From positions 1 to 44,559 of the IMG/VR virus record IMGVR_UViG_3300033145_000897: a DNA stretch of 44,559 nt, one strand, 5' to 3'. Source of the DNA: a virus. Position 1 is the first letter of the stretch, and every line of letters starts with the position of its first letter. Positions 1-7,185 of this stretch are shown piece by piece. Both the position numbers and the translations under genes were made by a program. The notes under the pieces were generated by a model. It saw only the letters and a program-made list of their open reading frames with translations, ran no database searches and had not been told where the DNA came from.

Positions 1-114
1 TCAAAATTCTGCATGGAAAATGTCAAGACGTTCGAGCCGAACAGTGAAAGAGTGTCATGTTACAGTGAAGGCGTAAGAAGTGTGATTTTGGAGATTCGAA
101 GATTGTTGGCGGAC
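1..114. repeat. Terminal direct repeat, left copy
   Basis: Positions 1-114 are identical to 44446-44559. An open reading frame runs without a break across the join from 44356 to 165. This is what a circular contig cut at an arbitrary point looks like. A true short terminal repeat is possible but less likely, because the repeat lies inside a gene. Confidence 0.97.
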
Positions 115-165
115 AAAGGAGAGCCGCGACAAACAAAAGTTATAACAGAAGAAAAGGAGACATAA
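1..165 (+). CDS. Bbp19-like head-region protein (3' part; 5' part at the window end)
   Basis: This is the second part of an 84-residue protein that starts at 44356 and crosses the circle join; the frame at position 1 is open and stops with TAA at 163-165. The whole protein has the pattern VFIKSDAGVNVLQYI followed by YSEGVRSVILEIRRLL, which resembles the small Bbp19-type proteins found between portal and scaffold in BPP-1-like podoviruses. The role of that family is not established; position suggests head assembly. The stop is one base before the scaffold start at 167, and the scaffold ribosome site lies inside this gene's last codons, so the two are probably translationally coupled. Confidence 0.75.
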   Translation, partial: SKFCMENVKTFEPNSERVSCYSEGVRSVILEIRRLLADKGEPRQTKVITEEKET

Positions 166-166
166 A

Positions 167-1120
167 ATGGCAGAAGGAGAAGGAACATCAGCGGCAGGCG
201 GCGGCGAAGCGCAAGCGGCAAGTAGCAGTGAGTCTCAAGCTCAGGCCGCATCTCAAGCCGCGCAGGCAGAGGCCGGTGCCGCAACAATCAATTTTCACGA
301 AGTCATCGGCCAGGATGGTAAGATTTTGGAAGGCTTCAAGGGTTTGTTGCCGGAAGATATTCGCCATGAGCTTACCTTAGATACTTACGGCGATATACCC
401 GAGCTTGTCAAACAACATCTCGGCCTTACCAAGATGACCGGCAAGGACAAAGTGATTATTCCGACCGAGACATCTTCACAGGTAGAGAAAGATGCTTTTC
501 GCAAGGCTTGGGGAGTGCCCCCCACATCGACCGAGTACAAGATGGATGTGCCGGAAGAAACCAAAGAGTATTTCGATGAAACTTTGATGGGGACGGCCCG
601 CGAACTATTCCACGGCATTAGCCTGAATCAAGAACAGGTTGATGCGCTATGGAAGTTTGAGCAGGCGCGCATTGCTCAGGGTGTCAAGGAAATAGAGGAT
701 GCCGAGCAGGCCGAATACGAGGAAGCCGAAAAAATTATCCTTGAAGAATCCGGCGAAGCATTGGAAGACCAAAAACACCTTGCAAACAAGTTGATTGCCG
801 ATGAATGTCCCGATGAAGAAAAACGGGCAAAGTTGGTGGAAGCAGTTAACAATAACAACACTCGGCCTTACATATTCAACTTTTTGGCGGACATTCAACG
901 AAAGTATCGTGAGACTCACGATGGGATACCGGCAGGGGAACAAGATCTGGCAATGACGCCTGGCATGATGGAATCGAAGGCAAAAGAACTCCAGGCGACG
1001 CCGGGCTATATGGATGGTACAATGAAAAATAATAATCCCGAAGGATATAAAAGGTTGACAGACGAGATAACTGGCCTGTTTAATAGGGCCAGTAGAAAGA
1101 ACAGTAAAAACGGAAACTAA
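167..1120 (+). CDS. Capsid scaffold protein
   Basis: 317 residues, start chosen for the GGAG site at 155-158. The first 45 residues are almost only Ala, Gln, Glu, Ser and Gly, as in many scaffold N-termini. The middle has a motif common in phage scaffolds, an acidic linker then FRKAWGVPPTSTEYKMDVP at about residues 112-130. The rest is acidic and helix-rich. It lies directly between the Bbp19-like protein and the major capsid gene, the usual place of a scaffold. It should guide capsid assembly inside the procapsid and leave before DNA packaging. The assignment rests on composition, motif and position. Confidence 0.8.
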   Translation: MAEGEGTSAAGGGEAQAASSSESQAQAASQAAQAEAGAATINFHEVIGQDGKILEGFKGLLPEDIRHELTLDTYGDIPELVKQHLGLTKMTGKDKVIIPTETSSQVEKDAFRKAWGVPPTSTEYKMDVPEETKEYFDETLMGTARELFHGISLNQEQVDALWKFEQARIAQGVKEIEDAEQAEYEEAEKIILEESGEALEDQKHLANKLIADECPDEEKRAKLVEAVNNNNTRPYIFNFLADIQRKYRETHDGIPAGEQDLAMTPGMMESKAKELQATPGYMDGTMKNNNPEGYKRLTDEITGLFNRASRKNSKNGN

Positions 1121-1136
1121 ATAAAAACAGTCGATT

Positions 1137-1231
1137 TTCGAGGTAGCCCATTCTTACGGGTCTCGAATGACGGTGGGAAAGAACACCGCTCAGCAAGCGT
1201 TAAATGCAGGCAAGGTCTCCTTGTTGGAGGC
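1137..1231 (+). ncRNA. Structured leader RNA upstream of the capsid gene
   Basis: The 176-base gap between scaffold and capsid contains three consecutive hairpins. The first pairs TTCGAG (1137-1142) with CTCGAA (1162-1167) and has an inner GCCC/GGGT helix with an 8-base loop. The second pairs CGGTG (1171-1175) with CACCG (1184-1188), again with an 8-base loop. The third pairs GTCTCC (1215-1220) with GGAGGC (1226-1231) through one G-U pair and a 5-base loop. No convincing gene lies here. The T-rich spacer and AAGGAG of the capsid gene follow. It may control stability or translation of the capsid message; it has no terminal U run. Confidence 0.45.
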
Positions 1232-1296
1232 AGCCGAGCCGAATACGTTAGTTTATGTGATTTGGTTTGGTTGTTTTACAATTAAGGAGATTTACG

Positions 1297-2253
1297 ATGC
1301 CAGAATACACAGGAAGTAATCTGAACGGCAAACAATTTGCCTCAACAATTCAGATGCTCTCTCAGCAAAAAGATTCACGTTTTGGCGACAAAGTGAGGAA
1401 CGAATCAGTCAACAATGCCGAGGAAGCGTATTTCAACACCTTTGACGAGATGGACGATCCCACGCAGGATACGGATCGCCACGGTGCAACCCCCTGGGGT
1501 GAGTACGAGGCGAATCGGCGCAAGGCAACTCCCTATAAGTGGGAAAAGGGAACGATGATTGACAAGAAGGACGTTCGCCGAATGACGGTTGACCCACAAA
1601 ATCCGGTTGTGCAGGCACAGTCTATGTCGTTCAGCCGTAAGAAAGACAAAATCATCTATGCGGCCATGCTTGGAACCGCCTACAAAGGCAAGGCAGGCAC
1701 AACGGCAGTTACCTTTGCAGATGAGTCTATCGGTATCAACAGCGATGGAACGGTTTCGACCCTCGGTACGGCGGTCAGCAATAACAACCTTACCGAAGTG
1801 CCGATGATGCTCTCGAAGATGTTGACCATGTTGACCATTTTCAACGAAGCCGATGTTGACCCGTCTATCAGGAAGTATTGGGCCGTGTCGCCTAACGACA
1901 TCAAGCACATGCTCAATCTGACCGAAGTTGCAAGCGCGGATTATCATACGGTGCGGGCACTTCAAATGGGGAAGGTTGAAGAATACATGGGCTTTAACTT
2001 CTTCTGGTGGAACTCCCTCTACACCGATACGGACGATGCCACATGCAACCGTACAGTTGCGTGGGCGCAGGATGGCATGATTCTTGCGAAAATCGGCGAG
2101 TTCAACACTCAGGTCTCGATACTGCCGGAACACAAGTACAGTACCGGCGTATATTCGGAGTTCGACCTCGGCGCGGTTCGCATGGAAGGCGCGAAAGTCC
2201 ATGAGTGCATGAACCTGGTAACGCAGACCTTGACGGCAAGTTCCGCTCGTTAA
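1297..2253 (+). CDS. Major capsid protein
   Basis: 318 residues from the ATG at 1297, which has AAGGAGA at 1284-1290; an upstream in-frame start at 1267 has no ribosome site. The sequence shows the usual N-terminal helix region (FASTIQMLSQQKDSRF), a WGEYEANRRKATPYKWEKG segment near residue 64 and a KIIYAAMLGTAYKG helix near residue 113. This pattern is that of the BPP-1 type capsid family in short-tailed phages, believed to have the HK97 fold. Position after the scaffold agrees. It should form the icosahedral shell. The very strong ribosome site and the structured leader fit a highly expressed gene. Confidence 0.88.
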   Translation: MPEYTGSNLNGKQFASTIQMLSQQKDSRFGDKVRNESVNNAEEAYFNTFDEMDDPTQDTDRHGATPWGEYEANRRKATPYKWEKGTMIDKKDVRRMTVDPQNPVVQAQSMSFSRKKDKIIYAAMLGTAYKGKAGTTAVTFADESIGINSDGTVSTLGTAVSNNNLTEVPMMLSKMLTMLTIFNEADVDPSIRKYWAVSPNDIKHMLNLTEVASADYHTVRALQMGKVEEYMGFNFFWWNSLYTDTDDATCNRTVAWAQDGMILAKIGEFNTQVSILPEHKYSTGVYSEFDLGAVRMEGAKVHECMNLVTQTLTASSAR

Positions 2254-2310
2254 GCCGGAGTCGGTTAGTTATTGAAAAAACAGAAAAACCTTTTTTGAAA
2301 GGAGATTACG

Positions 2311-3135
2311 ATGAATCTTAGTTTAAGAGACGGAATGCCTGTTACCCCGTTAGGCCCGGAAGCCAGTGCAATGGACTTTTCGGGTTCTACGGAACTCGGC
2401 ATATACAGCCTTGAGACAACGCAACGCCACGCTTTCGGCAGGCGAATAATCACCTGGGATGGTCGCGTATTCAAATACGCCAGAGCAACTGCCACGCTGA
2501 ACACGGATTTGCTTGCACAGCAAACCTATATTCAAGATGGTAGTTACGTTACTGTTGCCGCTTCCACTGTCATAGGTGCAACGGAGATTATACTTGATTC
2601 CGGTGCAACCGATGGTATAGCGGTTGGCGGCGTGATAGCTGAGAACGCGCTTGCCGGGGGGTATTTGATTTTGTTCCCCCACAGTGAAAACTCGATGAAT
2701 CGCATGATTGTCGGCAATACCGCAGTAGCGGCGGGTGGCGGCGAAATGACACTCTATCTTGACGCTCCACTCAATATCGCCACCACTGTTGATGTAACTC
2801 ACGGCGAGTGCATGGCAAGTCCGTATGCTTACGTCAAAGCGTCAACTACGGGTGATGTCAACAAGGGATTCCTTGGCTTGCCGATGGCCCCTGCTATTGT
2901 GGATCAATTTTGCTTTCTCCAAACTTGGGGGCCGTGCTGGATTGCTCCGCAAACTGACGTTGGTTCAAGTGCGAGCAATCAGCAGGTAATTGCAAGATAT
3001 GACGGCTCTATCCAGGCGCATGATGACACCGACACCACTTACAGCCAGATGCAGCAACATGTCGGTTTTGTGCTGTCCCACGGTTCCGCGGGCGCACAAG
3101 GCGCACCGTTCATTATGTTGCAAATCAGCATTTAA
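2311..3135 (+). CDS. Capsid-associated structural protein (possible decoration protein)
   Basis: 274 residues with a clear ribosome site (AAAGGAG at 2297-2303). It is rich in Gly, Ala, Thr and Val, predicted mostly beta strand, with no signal peptide or membrane segment. It sits between the capsid gene and an intrinsic terminator, so it shares the abundant capsid message. That arrangement suits a decoration or shell-stabilising protein present in many copies. The C-terminus HVGFVLSHGSAGAQGAPF is reminiscent of structural proteins next to capsid genes in environmental podoviruses. The exact role is inferred from context. Confidence 0.6.
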   Translation: MNLSLRDGMPVTPLGPEASAMDFSGSTELGIYSLETTQRHAFGRRIITWDGRVFKYARATATLNTDLLAQQTYIQDGSYVTVAASTVIGATEIILDSGATDGIAVGGVIAENALAGGYLILFPHSENSMNRMIVGNTAVAAGGGEMTLYLDAPLNIATTVDVTHGECMASPYAYVKASTTGDVNKGFLGLPMAPAIVDQFCFLQTWGPCWIAPQTDVGSSASNQQVIARYDGSIQAHDDTDTTYSQMQQHVGFVLSHGSAGAQGAPFIMLQISI

Positions 3136-3168
3136 GGTCGGGGGGCTTTGCGGCCCCCAACCTTTTTT
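3136..3168 (+). terminator. Intrinsic terminator after the capsid genes
   Basis: GGT-C-GGGGG (3136-3144) pairs with CCCCC-A-ACC (3154-3162) around a short loop and is followed by six T. It would end or attenuate the capsid transcript, leaving tail genes at lower expression. Confidence 0.85.
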
Positions 3169-3193
3169 AGAAAGGAACTTTTTAGAAAGGAAC
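3164..3193 (+). repeat. Tandem duplication of a ribosome-site segment
   Basis: The 15-base unit TTTTTAGAAAGGAAC occurs twice back to back (3164-3178 and 3179-3193). Each copy has an AAAGGA Shine-Dalgarno core; the second serves the small gene at 3198. Confidence 0.85.
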
Positions 3194-3197
3194 GCTG

Positions 3198-3278
3198 ATG
3201 AGTAAAAAAGCGCATCCAAAAGAAAAATATCAAGCCAAAGAAAAGAAAAAAGACAAGAAGGACGAAAAGAAAGAATGA
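3198..3278 (+). CDS. Lysine-rich 26-residue protein
   Basis: A 26-residue frame with AAAGGA at 3187-3191 as ribosome site. It is almost wholly Lys, Glu and Asp (MSKKAHPKEKYQAKEKKKD at the start). Its TGA overlaps the ATG of the next gene (ATGA at 3275-3278), which supports real translation and coupling. Function unknown; highly charged small proteins of phage heads can bind DNA, but nothing shows that here. Confidence 0.6.
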   Translation: MSKKAHPKEKYQAKEKKKDKKDEKKE

Positions 3279-3616
3279 ACTGCGAATTAGTGCCGGAAAA
3301 CGTTAGCGAAACAGATTTGAAAGAAGAAGTAAATCGCAGAACTGCGAAGTGTGGCTATACAACTCGATACGGTGAATGTCCGTATAAAACGAAAATACAG
3401 ACAACCGTACCGTTTGGCGAACAACGATTAAATATATGGCCACGCAATAACGCTGGTGATTTGATTGATGAATCGAATAAGCGTGCAGCCGGAGCGGGAT
3501 ATTGTTCCCGCTCTGGCGAACCGCTTCGAGCTACTAAGATTCAAACGTCCATCCCGTTCGGCAAAGGGAAATTGAATCTCTGGCCGCGTGATGAGAACGA
3601 TAATCTTATTGATTAA
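3275..3616 (+). CDS. Internally duplicated small protein
   Basis: 113 residues built from two related halves of about 45 residues. Half one runs from CGYTTRYGECPYKTKIQTTV to NAGDLID, half two from AGYCSRSGEPLRATKIQTSI to ENDNLID; both contain TKIQT.(V/I)PFG and LN(I/L)WPR. It overlaps the Lys-rich gene by ATGA and precedes the small beta-rich protein at 3629. I recognise no family. The conserved PFG and WPR positions suggest a compact fold used twice in one chain, perhaps binding a symmetric virion partner; that is inference. Confidence 0.75.
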   Translation: MNCELVPENVSETDLKEEVNRRTAKCGYTTRYGECPYKTKIQTTVPFGEQRLNIWPRNNAGDLIDESNKRAAGAGYCSRSGEPLRATKIQTSIPFGKGKLNLWPRDENDNLID

Positions 3617-3628
3617 AGGAGTCGAATT

Positions 3629-4018
3629 ATGGCTATAGTAGCAAACACATATAATATGAAAACAATCCCAACTGCGGGCAAGGACTTTCATCTTTCTCTG
3701 CAATCAGCAGACGTAAGCGGATGCGAAGCAATCTTAGCGGCTGAGTCAGGATTTTCGCATTACATCACGAAACTTGTAATCCGTGCCGATGCCGCGATGG
3801 ATGTATCTATCGGTTCGGGCGGAGATGGTGGAGCGGCGGTTACGACCGTCCATTTCGGCCCGATACCTCTTGATGCGAACACCGGATATTGGAGTTGGAA
3901 GGCGCCGCGAGGAATGGGCATAAAATGCACTGCCGACCTTTCCATTGCGATAGATAGTTCTGCCAGCGGAACAATGTGGATTGAAGCGCACGGCAAAAGC
4001 TGCCAGGACCTATTATAA
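3629..4018 (+). CDS. Small beta-rich virion protein
   Basis: 129 residues, ribosome site AAAGGAG just upstream (3615-3621). Composition and spacing of hydrophobic residues suggest a beta sandwich: KLVIRADAAMDVSIGSG and TVHFGPIPLDANTGYWSWK look like strand-turn-strand units. It lies between head genes and the tail adaptor. Such small sandwich proteins in this position are often head decoration or head-tail interface proteins. Another small protein of similar size and style lies at 5140. No enzyme motif is visible. Confidence 0.6.
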   Translation: MAIVANTYNMKTIPTAGKDFHLSLQSADVSGCEAILAAESGFSHYITKLVIRADAAMDVSIGSGGDGGAAVTTVHFGPIPLDANTGYWSWKAPRGMGIKCTADLSIAIDSSASGTMWIEAHGKSCQDLL

Positions 4019-4037
4019 AGATTAGACGGGGTGCGCT

Positions 4038-4919
4038 ATGAGTCTGACAGAAGCCGAATTAGTCATCGTAAACCAGGCGAACGATAGGGTTGGTATAGGC
4101 CAGATAGTCTTCGCAACACAGACGACACTTGAAGCAACTACAGCTATCCGACATTACGAACAGACCCGCAATTCCCTGCTCGAATCTTATGAGTGGCCGT
4201 TTGCTACCGACAGGGAAGAACTCGGCAAGATAAGTACGATAGTATTAGATGTTGAGCCTGGGCCGGACAATTGGGCTGTCGGGGATACAATCACTGGAAT
4301 ATCATCGGGAACAACCGCCGAAATTCTTACGGTAACTTCTGGGACGGAATATGAGATAATTCATATCTCAGGCGATTTTACAGACGGAGAGACAATCACT
4401 AACGCCACTGTATCTACCGTGACATGGGAAGGTGTCGAAGTAGTATATGGAGGCGATGAAGTAGTTTGGTATGATGATTCAAACGACCAAACTAACTGTG
4501 GTGCGGGTTATCCTGACGTGGATGAAATAACCCCTGATTTTGAATGGACACATCAATACCATCTTCCTAACGACTTCCTTCGCCTGAAAAAGGTTTATGA
4601 AGATGATGGCACGGAACGTCCTGATTGCAGGTGGGAAAGAGAAGGTCAACGAATACTGACTAACTACGACACCTTACATATCAAGTACATCAAGTTGGTT
4701 ACAGACCCCGATGACTTTGACCCGTTATTTACGGAAGTCCTGATCTTAAGAACGGCACTCAAACTCACCCCGCCACTTGCCGGCACGAAAACAAATCCAA
4801 TGAAAGCCGACATCAAAGAAGATTTGAGGGCTGTTACGACACAGGCAAGGCTTGTAGCGGCGCAGGAAACGAACGTATCAGGCCGAGACGATTGGGACTT
4901 AGCAAGATATGGAACTTAA
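4038..4919 (+). CDS. gp11-like tail adaptor (tail tubular protein A) with inserted domain
   Basis: 293 residues. Residues 1-65 (EAELVIVNQANDRVGIGQI, then TRNSLLESYEWPFATDR) and about 170-293 (YHLPNDFLRLKKVYED to the RDDWDLARYGT end) match the helical adaptor of T7 gp11 type that binds under the portal. Between them about 100 residues form an added beta domain with the pattern VGDTITGISSGTTAEIL then GDFTDGETIT. Standard T7-type gp11 is about 200 residues, so the extra length equals the insert. Its end, TVTWEGVEVVYGGDEV, resembles part of the protein at 5528. The insert would project from the adaptor ring. Confidence 0.82.
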   Translation: MSLTEAELVIVNQANDRVGIGQIVFATQTTLEATTAIRHYEQTRNSLLESYEWPFATDREELGKISTIVLDVEPGPDNWAVGDTITGISSGTTAEILTVTSGTEYEIIHISGDFTDGETITNATVSTVTWEGVEVVYGGDEVVWYDDSNDQTNCGAGYPDVDEITPDFEWTHQYHLPNDFLRLKKVYEDDGTERPDCRWEREGQRILTNYDTLHIKYIKLVTDPDDFDPLFTEVLILRTALKLTPPLAGTKTNPMKADIKEDLRAVTTQARLVAAQETNVSGRDDWDLARYGT

Positions 4920-4937
4920 ATACAGGAGAAACATATA

Positions 4938-5123
4938 ATGAGTAAGCCCAAAGCAGTAAAGCCCTCGCCACCGCCGCCACCGGCTGCAATACCAGAAGTT
5001 GCGCCGGAAGCCGAGGACACCGCAATCAAAAGAGCGAGAAGAAGGGGCGGTTTTCGTAAAACGATGTTGACGGGCGCTTTGTCGCCTTCAACCGGCAAGA
5101 AAACGACTTTAGGGCAACTATAA
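4938..5123 (+). CDS. Small proline-rich protein of podovirus tail regions
   Basis: 61 residues with ribosome site AGGAGAA. The N-terminal half is Pro, Ala and Glu rich, the C-terminal half is basic with GFRKTMLTGALSPSTGKKTTLG. Short proteins ending in a (K/R)xTxLTG...GKKTLLG-like tail are frequent between the adaptor and nozzle genes of BPP-1-like phages. Their role is not known to me. It is probably co-expressed with the tail genes. Confidence 0.65.
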   Translation: MSKPKAVKPSPPPPPAAIPEVAPEAEDTAIKRARRRGGFRKTMLTGALSPSTGKKTTLGQL

Positions 5124-5139
5124 AAACAAGGAGATTGAC

Positions 5140-5523
5140 GTGAGTGTAGACTTAAAAGAAAAAGCGGTCGCTTTATTAAGCACAACAACTATATCGTTGG
5201 CTGCCGATGCGGACACGACTTTATACACAGTGCCAGCGGGGAAAAGATGTGTATTGAGCCATGCTGTTTTAGTGGCTGCCGATGATGCAGGAGCTACGAC
5301 AACAATAACAATAGGGCAAAGCGGGGCCACTGCCGACTTTTTGGCGGCGAATACATTGTCGAATTTAGATGCACAGTATGACGCGGTGGTTGTCAGGCCA
5401 ATTCCGAATCTAACGCCGCTAAAGAGCAAATCCTATGCAGCCGCCACCGTGATAAAAGCTACTGTAGCAAGCCAAAGTGGCGCCGCCGCAAATACCCTGT
5501 ACCTGTTCGGATTCCTTTATTAG
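5140..5523 (+). CDS. Small beta-sandwich tail or head protein, GTG start
   Basis: 127 residues. The start is GTG at 5140 with AAGGAG at 5128-5133; there is no nearer ATG with a ribosome site. Thr, Ala and Val rich, with TLYTVPAGKRCVLSHAVLVA and TTITIGQSG, a pattern typical of small jelly-roll proteins of phage virions. It lies between the proline-rich protein and the protein at 5528. A collar, fibre-anchor or decoration role is possible. No catalytic motif is seen. Confidence 0.65.
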   Translation: MSVDLKEKAVALLSTTTISLAADADTTLYTVPAGKRCVLSHAVLVAADDAGATTTITIGQSGATADFLAANTLSNLDAQYDAVVVRPIPNLTPLKSKSYAAATVIKATVASQSGAAANTLYLFGFLY

Positions 5524-5527
5524 CCAA

Positions 5528-6043
5528 ATGGACTATGAAGCTAAATTTACATGGCACTCAGGTTTCAACCTGGTATTTACCGCCTACCAACCATCCGGCG
5601 TGGGGCGGGGAATTCCTGATCAGCCATTGCCTGAAGTTCGTGATGTAGGATATTACAGGGCTACACCCTTAACAGGCTTTGTAGATGGCGATGTAGTTCA
5701 GGTTCACAAACTTGAAACTGTTACATGGGAAGATGCTGTAGTTGTATATCTTGATACCGAAGTACCCGTACTTTGGGAACTCGAAAGAGTCTTTAGTGAT
5801 GAAGATTGGGTGGCGGATTTGGATACTACGGTAAATGATGTGGTAACTTCGAAAAGTGAGCCTGTCGGTTCCGGCGAATTCACTTTTTCAAGTGGCGATC
5901 TTTCGGGCCTTGTCGATGATGTTGAGCAAATAGTAAACGACCAGAACATAGTAACGAATGTCTATGATGAAACGGCACACCCATCGGCGGGTGTGAGTGT
6001 AACATCGACAGGAACTTTGACCCAGGTAAGCGGAGACTGCTAA
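5528..6043 (+). CDS. Putative tail-associated protein
   Basis: 171 residues from the ATG at 5528, which lies 5 bases after the previous stop; a longer in-frame version from 5477 would overlap the upstream gene and is less likely. The N-terminus (YEAKFTWHSGFNLVFTAYQP) looks like one beta domain; the part ETVTWEDAVVVYLDTEV resembles the inserted domain of the adaptor at 4038. The second half is Asp, Val and Ser rich. It is just upstream of the nozzle gene, so it is probably part of the tail. No known enzyme motif. Confidence 0.65.
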   Translation: MDYEAKFTWHSGFNLVFTAYQPSGVGRGIPDQPLPEVRDVGYYRATPLTGFVDGDVVQVHKLETVTWEDAVVVYLDTEVPVLWELERVFSDEDWVADLDTTVNDVVTSKSEPVGSGEFTFSSGDLSGLVDDVEQIVNDQNIVTNVYDETAHPSAGVSVTSTGTLTQVSGDC

Positions 6044-6044
6044 G

Positions 6045-7184
6045 ATGGCGAACATACCACAATTATCTTTCGGCGGCGGCGAACAGACTCCGAAGATGTG
6101 GGCGCGCTCCGATGTGGAAAAACATGGTTCCGGCTGTCGGCAATTACAAAACGCTATCCCTGAAATATACGGCGATGCGGAGCGAAGGCCGGGCACAATA
6201 TATATGGCCGCTTCACACCTTGCCACGGCGACAATTCGGATTGTGCCTTTTATATTTTCGGCTGAGATTGCATACGAAATTGAGTTAGGCAATAAATATG
6301 CACGGTTCTTTTACGGCGGTGCGCTTCTCGATGATGGCGGTGATGTATATATTGAGACACCTTACCTGACTGCACACCTTTTTGAATTAAAGCTATATCA
6401 GGTAGGAGATGTTATCTGGTTTGTTCACCCATCTTATGCTCAAAGAAAGTTATCAAGAACAGGCGTCTATACTTTTGTCCTTGAGGAGATAGATTTTCGC
6501 AAAGGCCCGTTTCTTTTACGGAACGATTTGATTGACCCCGTTAATCCGAGCACTACAACTTTGTCGTCAAATGTTACCGCCGTAGGGGGGAGCGGCATAT
6601 TGGAAGCGTCGGCGGATATATTTCTTCCCGGCCACAAAGGCGCTCTGTTCAAAGTGATTCACGCCAGAGAAACAACGGTGATAGAACAGAATGGAGTAGG
6701 CACTTCCGATCCCATAACCATCATGGGGACGTTTTCTTTCAACACGCATGGTCGCTGGGTGGGTACGATTAAGTTGCAGAGAAACGAAAATGAGGCAGGT
6801 TGGAATGACCACAGAACTTACAAAGCCGATAACGATAGGAATGTCCAACTTTCCGCAACGGAAGAAGCGGAGAATGTTCAATACAGAATAAACATAGCGG
6901 GTTCGGGAAACCCGAAAGCGGACATAATTATAGAGGATATACTAAAAGAGGGTATTGTAAAAGTTGATAGCATTGTAAACGCATACAAGGCGGGGATAAC
7001 AGTATATTCCGAGTTGGAGTCAACCGATGCTACAAAAAGATGGGCCGAAGGAGCGTGGTCTGAATCCAGGGGATACCCGAGCGCAATCACATTCTTAAAC
7101 GAACGATGTATTTACGGCGGAGCATCTATACCATTAGCCGATGAAGAATTTAGTGCAGCGCAATATCCTTCTTTGAGATTATAA
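6045..7184 (+). CDS. gp12-like tail nozzle, N-terminal half (split gene)
   Basis: 379 residues. The start MANIPQLSFGGGEQTPKMWA, the segment CRQLQNAIPEIYGDAERRPG and the KGPFLLRNDL part are typical of the T7 gp12 / BPP-1 nozzle family. The family normally continues after an AITFLNERCIYGGAS-like segment into a WLSKVGDYENF segment. Here that continuation is missing: after GGAS there are about 18 unrelated residues and a TAA stop. The continuation is found in the next gene, behind an unrelated repeat domain. The stop (7182-7184) is one base from the next ATG (7186) and that gene has no clear ribosome site, so its translation probably depends on re-initiation. Confidence 0.85.
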   Translation: MANIPQLSFGGGEQTPKMWARSDVEKHGSGCRQLQNAIPEIYGDAERRPGTIYMAASHLATATIRIVPFIFSAEIAYEIELGNKYARFFYGGALLDDGGDVYIETPYLTAHLFELKLYQVGDVIWFVHPSYAQRKLSRTGVYTFVLEEIDFRKGPFLLRNDLIDPVNPSTTTLSSNVTAVGGSGILEASADIFLPGHKGALFKVIHARETTVIEQNGVGTSDPITIMGTFSFNTHGRWVGTIKLQRNENEAGWNDHRTYKADNDRNVQLSATEEAENVQYRINIAGSGNPKADIIIEDILKEGIVKVDSIVNAYKAGITVYSELESTDATKRWAEGAWSESRGYPSAITFLNERCIYGGASIPLADEEFSAAQYPSLRL

Positions 7185-7185
7185 T

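Noticed and set aside
1167-1319. 50-codon plus frame between scaffold and capsid
   Set aside because: It has no ribosome site, overlaps the capsid start and runs through three hairpins. The structured leader explains the region better.
1405-2202. 265-residue open frame on the minus strand opposite the capsid gene
   Set aside because: It has no ribosome site, mirrors the capsid codons, and its protein has unnatural composition. It is a shadow of the capsid gene.
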